Of a DNA stretch of 31,102 bases, positions 8,091 through 15,828 are shown in pieces (the stretch's first letter is position 1; every line of letters starts with the position of its first letter). The notes beneath the pieces were generated by a model. It made no database searches. It saw nothing but the letters and a program-made list of their open reading frames with translations, and was not told where the DNA came from. The position numbers were made by a program, and so were the translations under genes. Source of the stretch: T3Sed10-241 sp036796255. Its GTDB lineage: Bacteria > Bacteroidota > Bacteroidia > Flavobacteriales_D > Cryomorphaceae. The stretch covers positions 1-31,102 of the forward strand of contig DAIRDH010000041.1 in the NCBI GenBank assembly GCA_036796255.1, read 5' to 3'.

Positions 8091-9995
8091 TTATCTCGCT
8101 ACAATCACTTTTTTAGTTTTCACTTCAGTTTCTGAAGTCAATTTGGTAATGTAAATACCATTGGTCAGACGGCTCGTGTCGAATTCAACACGGTAATTTT
8201 GTCCGCCATTGGCATCTTGGTTAAATACTGAACCTACCACGCGACCGCTCAAATCAATTACCTCTACTGACATTCTTTGTGTGTTGTCAGTGGTGAATTC
8301 GATGATTACGGGTCCGGTGGTTGGATTGGGATAAGTATCCAATGTGATGCGGGTTGCTACGTTTGTGCTTTGAACACCATCCAGAACAGGCGTGGGCTCT
8401 TCGTCACGACAGTCATTTTTAAGGGCAACGATGCCGTCAACATCAAATCCATCGCGGTTTGAGAACTGAGCACTTTCAGGAGTGTTGTCTACAATTTTCA
8501 CAAGGGTGAAGTATGACCAGCCTGTAGAGCTAAGATCGAAGAATCCACCATTGGTGAGTGCAGTGCCAACTGAAACGAAGGCAGTATGATCAACAACATT
8601 GTCTTCAGCGGTGAGTATTTGCTTGGAAACAAATATTTCAGCAGACTCAGCATATGATGCGAATGTTTGATTGCCGAAAGTAGTTTCTACCACTTCGAGA
8701 TCATAACCATCACCGATTTGGGCAGTACCGTCAAAGCCGAGTACGAGTGAGCCACCAAATCCCAATGATACAAAGTTCATAGTGTCATCACCTTCAGGTG
8801 CTCCAAGTGCTTCCTCAGGATTGGTCCTGTTGACGCTAATATTGCTTGCTGATGGGGTAGGATTGTATTCAAGGACATCAACCGCATTGCAATCGCCCGG
8901 AGTAAGGTCAAGCTCTGGAACAGGAGCGCAACCAAGGAGTGCAACAATTCCATCTACATCATAACCATCGCGGTTTCCAAAAACAGGTGAAGCATCTACA
9001 ATTTTGACCATTGTAAAGTATTCCCATCCACCAGTTGCTTCATATACATCAAATGATGCACCGTTGGTGCAGCTTTGACCAACGAAAACCCAGTCATCTA
9101 CGTCTTCGACGTCGTCACCTTCTTCAAGCACTTGCTGTGAAACGTAGAGGTCAGCCCTTTCTTCATATGAAAGGCATGCTGGACTGCCCCAGGTAGTCTC
9201 AACAATTTCCAAATCATCAACTCCAGGGCCAGCTACAGCCGACTCTTCAAAGCCTATGATAAGCGTACCTCCAAATCCAAGGGATACAAAATTCATGGCT
9301 CCCTGACTGCTGTTGCGCTCAGGAGCTCCCAATGCCTGGAGTGGATTCTGACGGTTCATGGCTATATTGCCTGTTCCTTTGTCGTATAGTAACATGTCAT
9401 TGCCAAAGCATCCCTGCGTATCTGGAAAATCCTGACAGCCATTAATTGCCACGACTCCGTCAACGTCATAGCCGTCAAAAGTTGGTGTGTTGCTTGAGTT
9501 CGCGATACGGATGGCAACAACGAATTCAAGTGCATCATCTTCTTCATTGGCCGGAGTAGCGATGTCAATAGCTTGATCGCGGCAAATTTCACCGTAATAA
9601 ACCCAGTCAATGCCATTTTGAGTGAGGTAGATATCTGCAAATTCATCATCGCCAAATCCACAAAGGTCTCCTGAAAAAGAAGTTTCAACAACAAGAATAT
9701 CATCTCCGGCCTCGTCCATTACGACACCATCGAATCCGATGTCGATAAAACCACCAACTCCTAATGAGAAAAAGCTTCCTGCTGAATTGTCAAGTGCAGG
9801 CGCTCCAATAACAACTTCAGGGTCACTTCTGTCATCGGCGATATCATTCCCATTGGTTTGTTGACCTTGGAAATAGTCGAGCACCTCGAAGCCGTAGCAT
9901 TCTGAGGTTTCAGGTGCATCCTGGGCGGACACACTTGTTATTAATGCCATGGCACTGCATGCCACAAGCAATTTCGAAAAGTATGGATTCATCAT
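8091..9995 (-). CDS. Paralogue C: T9SS-secreted protein with three Cys-flanked repeats
   Basis: A 634-residue exported protein. The signal peptide MMNPYFSKLLVACSAMALIT...SAQ is followed by repeats at about residues 33-187, 196-356 and 369-529, then a T9SS type A sorting domain (about 554-634). Repeat motifs include NFVSLGFGGTLIIGFE, DLEIVETTW, SYEERADLYVSQQ, GQSCTNG, YFTMVKIVD and RDGYDVDG. As in gene B, the third repeat has lost both inner cysteines (GNQTFASY, GTALTNG). The 3' end shares a 47-base exact match with gene B. Translation could start at either of two adjacent ATGs (9995 or 9992). Unlike its sisters it lacks a clean promoter: the best -7 candidate is TACATTTT, and the upstream box is not preserved. 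The function is unknown, probably cell-surface or matrix binding. Confidence 0.88.
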   Translation of the reverse strand: MMNPYFSKLLVACSAMALITSVSAQDAPETSECYGFEVLDYFQGQQTNGNDIADDRSDPEVVIGAPALDNSAGSFFSLGVGGFIDIGFDGVVMDEAGDDILVVETSFSGDLCGFGDDEFADIYLTQNGIDWVYYGEICRDQAIDIATPANEEDDALEFVVAIRIANSSNTPTFDGYDVDGVVAINGCQDFPDTQGCFGNDMLLYDKGTGNIAMNRQNPLQALGAPERNSSQGAMNFVSLGFGGTLIIGFEESAVAGPGVDDLEIVETTWGSPACLSYEERADLYVSQQVLEEGDDVEDVDDWVFVGQSCTNGASFDVYEATGGWEYFTMVKIVDASPVFGNRDGYDVDGIVALLGCAPVPELDLTPGDCNAVDVLEYNPTPSASNISVNRTNPEEALGAPEGDDTMNFVSLGFGGSLVLGFDGTAQIGDGYDLEVVETTFGNQTFASYAESAEIFVSKQILTAEDNVVDHTAFVSVGTALTNGGFFDLSSTGWSYFTLVKIVDNTPESAQFSNRDGFDVDGIVALKNDCRDEEPTPVLDGVQSTNVATRITLDTYPNPTTGPVIIEFTTDNTQRMSVEVIDLSGRVVGSVFNQDANGGQNYRVEFDTSRLTNGIYITKLTSETEVKTKKVIVAR

Positions 9996-10016
9996 AGCTT
10001 AATTTTTTGGTTTATG

Positions 10017-10024
10017 AAAATGTA
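10017..10024 (-). promoter_or_regulatory. Weak -7 promoter candidate of paralogue C
   Basis: The minus strand reads TACATTTT, one base off TAnnTTTG, 21 bases before the ATG at 9995. There is no TTG at the 20-base spacing used by paralogues A, B and D. At the offset of their TTTTCGA box the sequence reads only TCGG (plus-strand 10076-10079). Confidence 0.3.
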
Positions 10025-10164
10025 ATCATTTTTGTGACTCGCAGATATCATATATCGCAATAAATCACAATTTCATCGGCAGGTATCGTGATTGGTCGAT
10101 GTATTTGCCATTTCTTTAGGAATGAACGAGAGCAGCTTTGTTCGATGGGCCGCTTAATCAATGC

Positions 10165-10202
10165 AAAAAAAAGAGCCGCTTCGATCGTCGAAGCGGCTCT
10201 TT
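10165..10202 (-). terminator. Intrinsic terminator of paralogue gene D
   Basis: AAAGAGCCGCTTCG pairs perfectly with CGAAGCGGCTCTTT around a 5-base loop. The A-run at 10165-10172 gives the U-tract on the minus strand. It is the strongest hairpin in the window, 24 bases past the stop of gene D. Confidence 0.9.
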
Positions 10203-10226
10203 CATAAATAAAGATGAAAACCAAAC

Positions 10227-12323
10227 TTAACGTGTTACCATCACTTTCTTCACCATAACCTCTGAATCAGTGGTCATTTTGGTGAGGTAAATACCATTTG
10301 GCAGATTTGAAGTGCTGAAGTCGATACGGTAGTTTTGATCGGCGTTAGCGCTTTGGTTGAACAAGGTTTCGATAGTACGGCCGTTCAGGTCAATAACTTC
10401 TACTGTTACGCGCTGCTCGATACCAGTTGTAAACTCAATGACAACAGGACCAGCGGTAGGATTAGGGAACGCGTCCATGCTGATGCGGGTGGCTGTATTT
10501 TGGCCCTGTACTGCTTCGAGATCAACAGTAGGTACTTCGCGGCAATCATTTTGAAGTGCCACGAAACCATCAACATCAAAACCATCGCGGTTGCTAAGCT
10601 GGGCTGACTCTGGAGTCACGTCTACCAACTTTACAAGCCTGAAGTATGTCCAGCCAGCCGTAGCAGGTGTGTTTGCAAGGTCAACAAATGCGCCATTGGT
10701 GCAGCTTTGGCCTACCAATACAAAAAGGCTGTGGTCGATTTCTGAAGCGTCATTAACCAATTGCTGCGACACGTAAATGTCAGCCCTTTCTTCGTAACTA
10801 GCGCAGCTTGGATTGCCAAATGAAGTTTCAACAACCTCCAGGTCGTCACCGTCACCTGTCATAGCGGCTCCGTCAAAACCTATGATGATTGAACCTCCAA
10901 AGCCAAGTGTGGCAAAGTTCAGGTTGTCTCCTCTGTCCGGAGCACCGATAACTTTTGTTTCATCTGTTCTGTTCTCTGGCAGGTCACCTTCAGGGTTGTA
11001 CTCAAGTACTTCCTGCGCGCTGCAGTCGCCCGGTTCAGGAACAAATTCAGGTCTGGGAGCGCAACCCAAGAGGGCTTCGATACCATCCACATCGTAACCA
11101 TCGCGGTTTCCAAAAACGGGAGATGCATCTACAATTTTAACCATTGTGAAGTATTCCCATCCACCAGTCGCATCATAAACATCAAATGATGCTCCGTTGG
11201 TACAGCTCTGTCCTACATAAACCCAGTCGGTAACTGCAAGCACGTCGTCACCTGGCATCAACTGTGTTTGAGACACATAAAGGTCTGCGCGCTCTTCGTA
11301 GCTGGTGCAAGTTTTATTGTTCCAGGTAGTTTCAACAATTTCGAGATCATCCACACCGGGGCCAGCAATGGCTGATTCTTCAAAGCCAATAATCAGGGTA
11401 CCACCAAATCCAAGTGATACAAAGTTCATTGCACCTTGAGTGCTGTTCCTTTGGGGTTCACCCAGAGCTTGCAATGGATTTTGGCGGTTGAGGGCAACGT
11501 TGCCTGTTCCTTTATTGTAGTACAACATCTCAGCCCCATAGCAACCTTCTTCGATCAGTTCTTCATCAGTACAGCCGCTCGCGAGGTCAGTAGGCTTAAC
11601 GGTGATGGGTTCACCGTCAAGCAATGTTGGATAAATTGCCGACGCTGTTGCGCTACCGGTTGGTCCATAAACGCGCAAGTCGTCGAAATTACGTGAGCTG
11701 GTGAGTAGGTTTCCATCAGGGGTCAGTGCTGCACCAGTTACGTTCGTAGGCATGTTACCGACAACTGCATTGGTTAAAACGTTTACCAACGTTCCTCCTC
11801 CATTGCGGGATGCATAATAAAGCGTTCCGTCCGCACCATATACAAAGTCACCACCATTGATGTTGGTTAATGACTCACCTGGGAAAGGTGAAACATCGCC
11901 TGTTAGTACATCTACAACATACACATCGTTTGTTGTTTCGCTTCCGATAATCAGCTCACCCTCAGGGCTCACCACTGCCTGCGCTACATTGGGCAGGCTG
12001 GAAGAAAGGGTTGTAGGAGCAGAAAGGGTTGAAGTACCCAGATCATAAGTCTGAAAGGCGCCATTGTTGCGATTTACAATGTACAATTCAAGCGTTTCTT
12101 CATTGAATCCAAGGTGTGCCTGGTAGTCTACTGAAGCAAGAAAAGTGAGATTTGCATTTCCATCGCTGATTTCTACGCCGTAGATATCAGAAGAAGATGT
12201 CCCTTGTGGAGAATCCGCAAGGTAGTAGCGAAAATCGCTGCAGGCCTCCTGTGCGGAGAGTCCCGTCGTGATCGCCATAGCTAAAAGTCCGAAAACGAAC
12301 TTTGTAAAAGATAAGTGTTTCAT
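10227..12323 (-). CDS. Paralogue D: T9SS-secreted protein with beta-propeller-like N-terminus and two Cys-flanked repeats
   Basis: A 698-residue exported protein. The signal peptide MKHLSFTKFVFGLLAMAITT...SAQ is followed not by a repeat but by a region (about 25-257) with blade-like units: SPEGELIIGS, GADGTLYYAS and TPDGNLLTSS, each followed by a strand such as DVYVVDVLTG. This suggests a beta-propeller. Two Cys-flanked repeats come next (about 261-421 and 434-594), matching the second and third repeats of the other paralogues. A T9SS type A sorting domain (about 618-698) ends the protein, with FPNPTAGPVVIEF, LNGRT and LPNGIYLTKM. Both inner cysteine pairs are present. The start at 12323 opens the signal peptide, 30 bases after a good promoter motif. 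The swapped N-terminus suggests a different ligand, but that is inference. Confidence 0.88.
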   Translation of the reverse strand: MKHLSFTKFVFGLLAMAITTGLSAQEACSDFRYYLADSPQGTSSSDIYGVEISDGNANLTFLASVDYQAHLGFNEETLELYIVNRNNGAFQTYDLGTSTLSAPTTLSSSLPNVAQAVVSPEGELIIGSETTNDVYVVDVLTGDVSPFPGESLTNINGGDFVYGADGTLYYASRNGGGTLVNVLTNAVVGNMPTNVTGAALTPDGNLLTSSRNFDDLRVYGPTGSATASAIYPTLLDGEPITVKPTDLASGCTDEELIEEGCYGAEMLYYNKGTGNVALNRQNPLQALGEPQRNSTQGAMNFVSLGFGGTLIIGFEESAIAGPGVDDLEIVETTWNNKTCTSYEERADLYVSQTQLMPGDDVLAVTDWVYVGQSCTNGASFDVYDATGGWEYFTMVKIVDASPVFGNRDGYDVDGIEALLGCAPRPEFVPEPGDCSAQEVLEYNPEGDLPENRTDETKVIGAPDRGDNLNFATLGFGGSIIIGFDGAAMTGDGDDLEVVETSFGNPSCASYEERADIYVSQQLVNDASEIDHSLFVLVGQSCTNGAFVDLANTPATAGWTYFRLVKLVDVTPESAQLSNRDGFDVDGFVALQNDCREVPTVDLEAVQGQNTATRISMDAFPNPTAGPVVIEFTTGIEQRVTVEVIDLNGRTIETLFNQSANADQNYRIDFSTSNLPNGIYLTKMTTDSEVMVKKVMVTR

Positions 12324-12353
12324 AAGTATCTATTAAGGTGTTAGATTGTCCGA

Positions 12354-12422
12354 CAAAGATATGTACTCGTTTCGAATCAGTCAAGTGTTGGTCGAATAAA
12401 TTATGCAATTCATCGAAAATAT
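12354..12422 (-). promoter_or_regulatory. Promoter of paralogue D with conserved upstream TTTTCGA box
   Basis: On the minus strand: ATATTTTCGA (12422-12413), 28 bases, TTGAC (12384-12380), then TATCTTTG (12361-12354). Twenty bases lie between the TTG and the TATCTTTG. The ten-base upstream box is identical to that of paralogue A, and all spacings match A and B. Confidence 0.75.
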
Positions 12423-13069
12423 TTTTTGAGTGACGAAATTGATTGCAATAACTTAGGCCAACCGTATCTTCAGAAGTGACATATTATGGCGGATCGGAGA
12501 GCCATCCAGAAGCACAGTTTTAAATATGCTTGGGATGTATAAATCAGATAACCAAGTAAATGAAAGAGTTCTTGATTTTTGTCTTACTTGGTAGAACTGA
12601 TTAGAATCAATTCTCTGAAGTGAAAGCTCAATAAGCAGTTCTAATTTCAGTTGAGACGTGCAGAATTTAGACACAGGAATTGAGCCCGATAATTTGGACA
12701 TCCTGCAATTTACATGTAAGTCGTGATGAGACTTTACTAACTGTCAAAGCCTAAGTGTGTGAATCGAACTACCACGCTGCGGGTAAAAGCAGCTTCTTAT
12801 AAATAGAGGCTCGGTTATCTAGTTGACTCGGAAATAAAATAACGTTTGGAGTCGGAATGAATTTAGACTTGTTTTCGATGGCCTTGGTAAGCAACAAATC
12901 TATGGATTGGCTCTGCAGGAGAAGCTACAATCGATTCAGTTCCATATCGAGGTTTTTCGTTCTTTGGTATTAAGCAAAACGCACTTTTGCGCGCGGCCGA
13001 ATGGATATCTTGGCCTAATGGTTTTGCCGTGATTCTCTCTGACGATTTTCTTTTTTTCTTCAAACATAC
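12423..13069. other. Gene-poor stretch of about 650 bases
   Basis: I recognise no gene, RNA or repeat. Short frames on both strands (for example minus 12863-13063, and plus from about 12897 running into the next gene) lack motifs, ribosome sites or coding character that I can defend. A small inverted repeat GCAAAA...TTTTGC lies near 12976-12992. It could be a decayed gene. Confidence 0.5.
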
Positions 13070-13744
13070 CTATGATTGTTTCTTGTATACAAAAGCCCTG
13101 GCAAAATCTTCGAAAGAAATTTCGCGAATTTTATCTGAAACCTCAAACCAGTCGGCAGAAATGGGCTCTTGAATCAAATCCTTTACCTTGAAATGTATAC
13201 GCAAACCATTTTGATGTAACTCGTATTCGAGAACAAGACCTTCAATGCCTTGAAATTGAGGGAGTAAGTTGCCTTTATATATATCGGCGTTGTAGTAATG
13301 CTTTAATGTATCGCCATCATGAAGGGTGTATGCCAGTTTGCATTCAATCCCTGAGATTACCTTGGTTTCATCGACATAGTGAACTTTTTGCGCAGGCATG
13401 GACTCGAGCTGTGCCATTTCTTGTTTAGAGAGGTTCACCTTGAATATACTGCCCAAGAAGCTCATGACGAGCGTATGCTGTCCTCTATTTACATCCGAAA
13501 TAAAGACTTGTTGGGCTCCACCAGAGACGTTTTGTTCAAAGCGAGAATTTTGTCCGCTAATTATCAATTGACTCTCCTTGGGGAAGAGGTCGATCATACC
13601 TTTAAGTTCAGCATCATCAGTTTGGTAAGTTACATCGTAAATTATTTTTCCTTCAAACTGTCCATATACTTGAATGCAACCCAAGGTGAGGGCTGCAATT
13701 ATGGTAAAAATAAAATTTAGACTGCCAGAGTAGCATTTTTTCAT
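13070..13744 (-). CDS. Exported protein, DUF4412/GLPGLI-like, downstream member of a pair
   Basis: A 224-residue protein with an N-terminal signal peptide (MKKCYSGSLNFIFTIIAALT, likely cleaved near VYGQ at 26-29). It starts its mature part with FEGKIIYDVTYQTDD, the look of DUF4412/GLPGLI-like exported proteins of Bacteroidota. A later block, YYNADIYKGNLLPQFQGIEG then LVLEYELHQNGLRIHFKVKD, matches a block in the neighbouring gene (VYYTNEIRMQNPNWCTQYHE, then IDGVLMAYEIEEFGIRMRLE), so the two are related. Its ATG overlaps the TGA of the upstream gene by four bases, which implies translational coupling. The function is unknown. The family assignment rests on general resemblance and is moderate. 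Confidence 0.7.
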   Translation of the reverse strand: MKKCYSGSLNFIFTIIAALTLGCIQVYGQFEGKIIYDVTYQTDDAELKGMIDLFPKESQLIISGQNSRFEQNVSGGAQQVFISDVNRGQHTLVMSFLGSIFKVNLSKQEMAQLESMPAQKVHYVDETKVISGIECKLAYTLHDGDTLKHYYNADIYKGNLLPQFQGIEGLVLEYELHQNGLRIHFKVKDLIQEPISADWFEVSDKIREISFEDFARAFVYKKQS

Positions 13745-14496
13745 AGTTCAAATGTTTCAACCAATTGCGCCAATTCAATATCCATCATTTCACGTGTGAT
13801 GACTTCATATCCGTCGTTGTCTGTGAGAAAGCTGTCTTCATGCCGGGCCGGTGTTACGCTTTTTGCTTCAAGACGCATACGAATCCCAAATTCCTCAATC
13901 TCATAGGCCATCAGTACACCGTCAATTTCGTGATATTGGGTGCACCAATTTGGATTTTGCATGCGAATCTCATTGGTGTAGTAGACTTCTATTTCTTTTT
14001 TCTCGATTTCTTCAAATACGATTAAAGCCTTTTTACAGAGGTATCCAGCGATGGTATCGGTGTCGTTGGTTTTAATAACGGTCATTTTCGGATACTGTGA
14101 GAGCATTTTCAAAATATCCGCATCAGACATGGCCACTTTTATTTTTTTGCGAAAAACCTTCAGTTGATGTTCCAGGCTTCTGGTTTCCAGATTGGCAATA
14201 ATGTTATTTTTAAACATTCCACCTGCCGTCTCAAAATGAGAGGCAAATGCATTTTCTTTAAATGAATAGGTCATTCGGTCGGGCAATAGACTGGCAGTGA
14301 TGCTCTCTTCTCCCACTTCAGGAAATGTGATGTGGTATTCTATGATGCCCTCATTTACAAGCTGGTCAAATACCTGATCCGAAATTTTGTTGCAAGCTGC
14401 AACCAAAAAAATCATGATACAAAGAGGCGCTATCCAAACCATGGATATAGCAATGAGGGTAATTTTTGGCTGAGGAGTTAAGGGATTATCGTTCAC
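13741..14496 (-). CDS. Lipoprotein, DUF4412/GLPGLI-like, upstream member of a pair
   Basis: A 251-residue protein if started at the GTG at 14496. An ATG at 14442 (MVWIAPLCIMIFLVAAC) is the alternative. The GTG version gives a signal peptide with a lysine before the hydrophobic stretch and a lipobox LVAAC, so it is a probable lipoprotein. The mature part begins with NEGIIEYHITFP and contains MSDADILKMLSQYPKM, TDTIAGYLCKKALIVFEEIE and a C-terminal block shared with the downstream gene. It is the first gene of a two-gene unit with an ATGA overlap. I see no TAnnTTTG promoter upstream. The pair may be two exported versions of one fold, one lipid-anchored and one soluble. Its role is unknown. Confidence 0.68.
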   Translation of the reverse strand: MNDNPLTPQPKITLIAISMVWIAPLCIMIFLVAACNKISDQVFDQLVNEGIIEYHITFPEVGEESITASLLPDRMTYSFKENAFASHFETAGGMFKNNIIANLETRSLEHQLKVFRKKIKVAMSDADILKMLSQYPKMTVIKTNDTDTIAGYLCKKALIVFEEIEKKEIEVYYTNEIRMQNPNWCTQYHEIDGVLMAYEIEEFGIRMRLEAKSVTPARHEDSFLTDNDGYEVITREMMDIELAQLVETFEL

Positions 14497-14870
14497 GGTG
14501 GTAGGCTTTTTGAAAGTTTTGGTCGAACTTTAGTCTGGTTTTATAGACCCTCTGGAATACGCACAGTTGCGCCAATGGTTTCATTTGCCAATGGCTTTTT
14601 GAGCTGAGCAGCATGGGTGAGTAGGAAAATTGACATACAGAAGTGGGCTGTTTCCTTGCCTCCGCGTTGCTCCTGCGCTTTTTTTGCCACAAAAAAGCAG
14701 TTACTGCGCATGAATGACCCTATTCCGTAAGCATATAAAAGTGTGCAGCAGTGCTTTTGGATTGTGCCCAAGAGGCGCGAGGAATTTTGCAGAAAGACTT
14801 TGTTTATTCATCAAATCAACACAGCTCTTCTGCTCAACACGGCCGCCCAATCATGTTTATTTCTCGCTTT
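14497..14870. other. Divergent intergenic region
   Basis: It lies between the minus-strand lipoprotein pair and the plus-strand arginine/citrulline cluster. Open frames run through it, including an N-terminal extension of the next gene from 14743 and a minus-strand frame at 14541-14771. They have no conserved motifs, so I treat it as non-coding. Confidence 0.55.
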
Positions 14871-14873
14871 GAT

Positions 14874-14881
14874 TACCTTTG
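14874..14881 (+). promoter_or_regulatory. -7 promoter element of the arginine/citrulline cluster
   Basis: TACCTTTG, a full match to TAnnTTTG, lies 29 bases before the ATG at 14911. There is no TTG at the usual distance. It lies inside the longer open frame and so supports the internal start. Confidence 0.5.
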
Positions 14882-14910
14882 CGGCACCATCAGCCTTCAT
14901 CTATTTATTT

Positions 14911-15828
14911 ATGCTCAAATTACATGTTGTTAACGAAACTGCACCACTGGAAGCAGTTGTGCTCGGTATAGCCCATTCACCGGGTCCGGTTCCATCACTT
15001 GAAGATGCATATGATCCTAAAAGCAAAGAGTTTATACGCATTGGGGCTTATCCTGAGGAGGCAGATATGATTGTTGAAATGGATGCCTTTGCGGAAGTAC
15101 TTGAGAAGCATGGAGTAGAAGTGTTTAGGCCGAGACTCTTGCAGGGTGTGAATCAAATTTTCTCGCGCGATATCGCTTTTGTAATCGGGGATCAGCTTGT
15201 GGTGGCCAATGTCCTTGAAGACCGTGCCCAGGAAATTGATGCGCTGTCATACCTTATCGGTAAAATTGACCCTAACCACGTGATCGACCTTCCCGACGAT
15301 GTGAGGATAGAGGGTGGAGATGTGATGCCTTGGAATGGCAAAATCTTCGTTGGTTACTCAGATGATGAGGACTTTGTGAAATATAAAGTGGCACGCACCA
15401 ATAAAGAAGGTGTGCAATTTGTAAAAGTCACTTTTCCAAAATGGGAAGTACATGCCTTCGAGTTGCAAAAGTCAGACGATGACCCGCGCTACAATGCGCT
15501 GCACCTCGACTGCTGCTTTCAACCGATAGGTCACGACCAGGCGATCATATTTCCGGGAGGTTTCAAAAATCCCAAGGATGTCGACACCTTGCGTGAGATA
15601 TTTGGTGCGGACAATATGATAGAGATTACCCGCGAAGAAATGTACCATATGGTGAGCAATGTATTCTCCATCTCGCCCGATGTGATCGTTTCTGAAAAGC
15701 GCTTTACAAGACTAAATGCCGAATTGAGAAAACGCGGGTTCAAAGTGGAAGAGGTACCTTATTTTGAAATTGGAAAACAAGAAGGGTTGTTGCGCTGCTC
15801 CACCCTGCCATTGCGAAGAAAAGCATGA
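14911..15828 (+). CDS. Arginine-deiminase/amidinotransferase-family hydrolase
   Basis: A 305-residue cytoplasmic enzyme of the guanidino-group modifying superfamily (arginine deiminase, dimethylargininase, amidinotransferase), which acts on arginine-like substrates through a covalent Cys intermediate. Visible motifs are FSRD (84-87), IEGGD (133-137), LHLD (197-200) with the likely catalytic His198, and LLRCSTLP with the likely nucleophile Cys296 near the C-terminus. The size fits the dimethylargininase-like branch rather than the ~400-residue classical deiminase. The frame is open from 14743, but the extra 56 residues are unlike the family and contain the -7 promoter motif, so I start at 14911. 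It overlaps ctlX by four bases (ATGA). The exact substrate (arginine, methylarginine or another guanidine) cannot be read from the sequence. Confidence 0.85.
   Translation: MLKLHVVNETAPLEAVVLGIAHSPGPVPSLEDAYDPKSKEFIRIGAYPEEADMIVEMDAFAEVLEKHGVEVFRPRLLQGVNQIFSRDIAFVIGDQLVVANVLEDRAQEIDALSYLIGKIDPNHVIDLPDDVRIEGGDVMPWNGKIFVGYSDDEDFVKYKVARTNKEGVQFVKVTFPKWEVHAFELQKSDDDPRYNALHLDCCFQPIGHDQAIIFPGGFKNPKDVDTLREIFGADNMIEITREEMYHMVSNVFSISPDVIVSEKRFTRLNAELRKRGFKVEEVPYFEIGKQEGLLRCSTLPLRRKA

Noticed and set aside
2879..12323. Possibility that the repeated DNA is a CRISPR array or a family of insertion sequences
   Set aside because: The repeats are long, diverged and in frame, encode signal-peptide-bearing proteins, and lack terminal inverted repeats or transposase motifs.
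12751..12790. Segment with GAATCGAAC that recalls the T-loop of a minus-strand tRNA
   Set aside because: No matching acceptor, D or anticodon stems can be formed around it.
12863..13063. Basic 66-codon minus-strand frame and an overlapping plus-strand frame
   Set aside because: Neither has a ribosome site, promoter or recognisable motif, and each could be the shadow of the other.
14743..14910. 56-residue N-terminal extension of the deiminase-like gene
   Set aside because: It resembles no part of the family and contains the probable -7 promoter element; the family N-terminus aligns with the Met at 14911.
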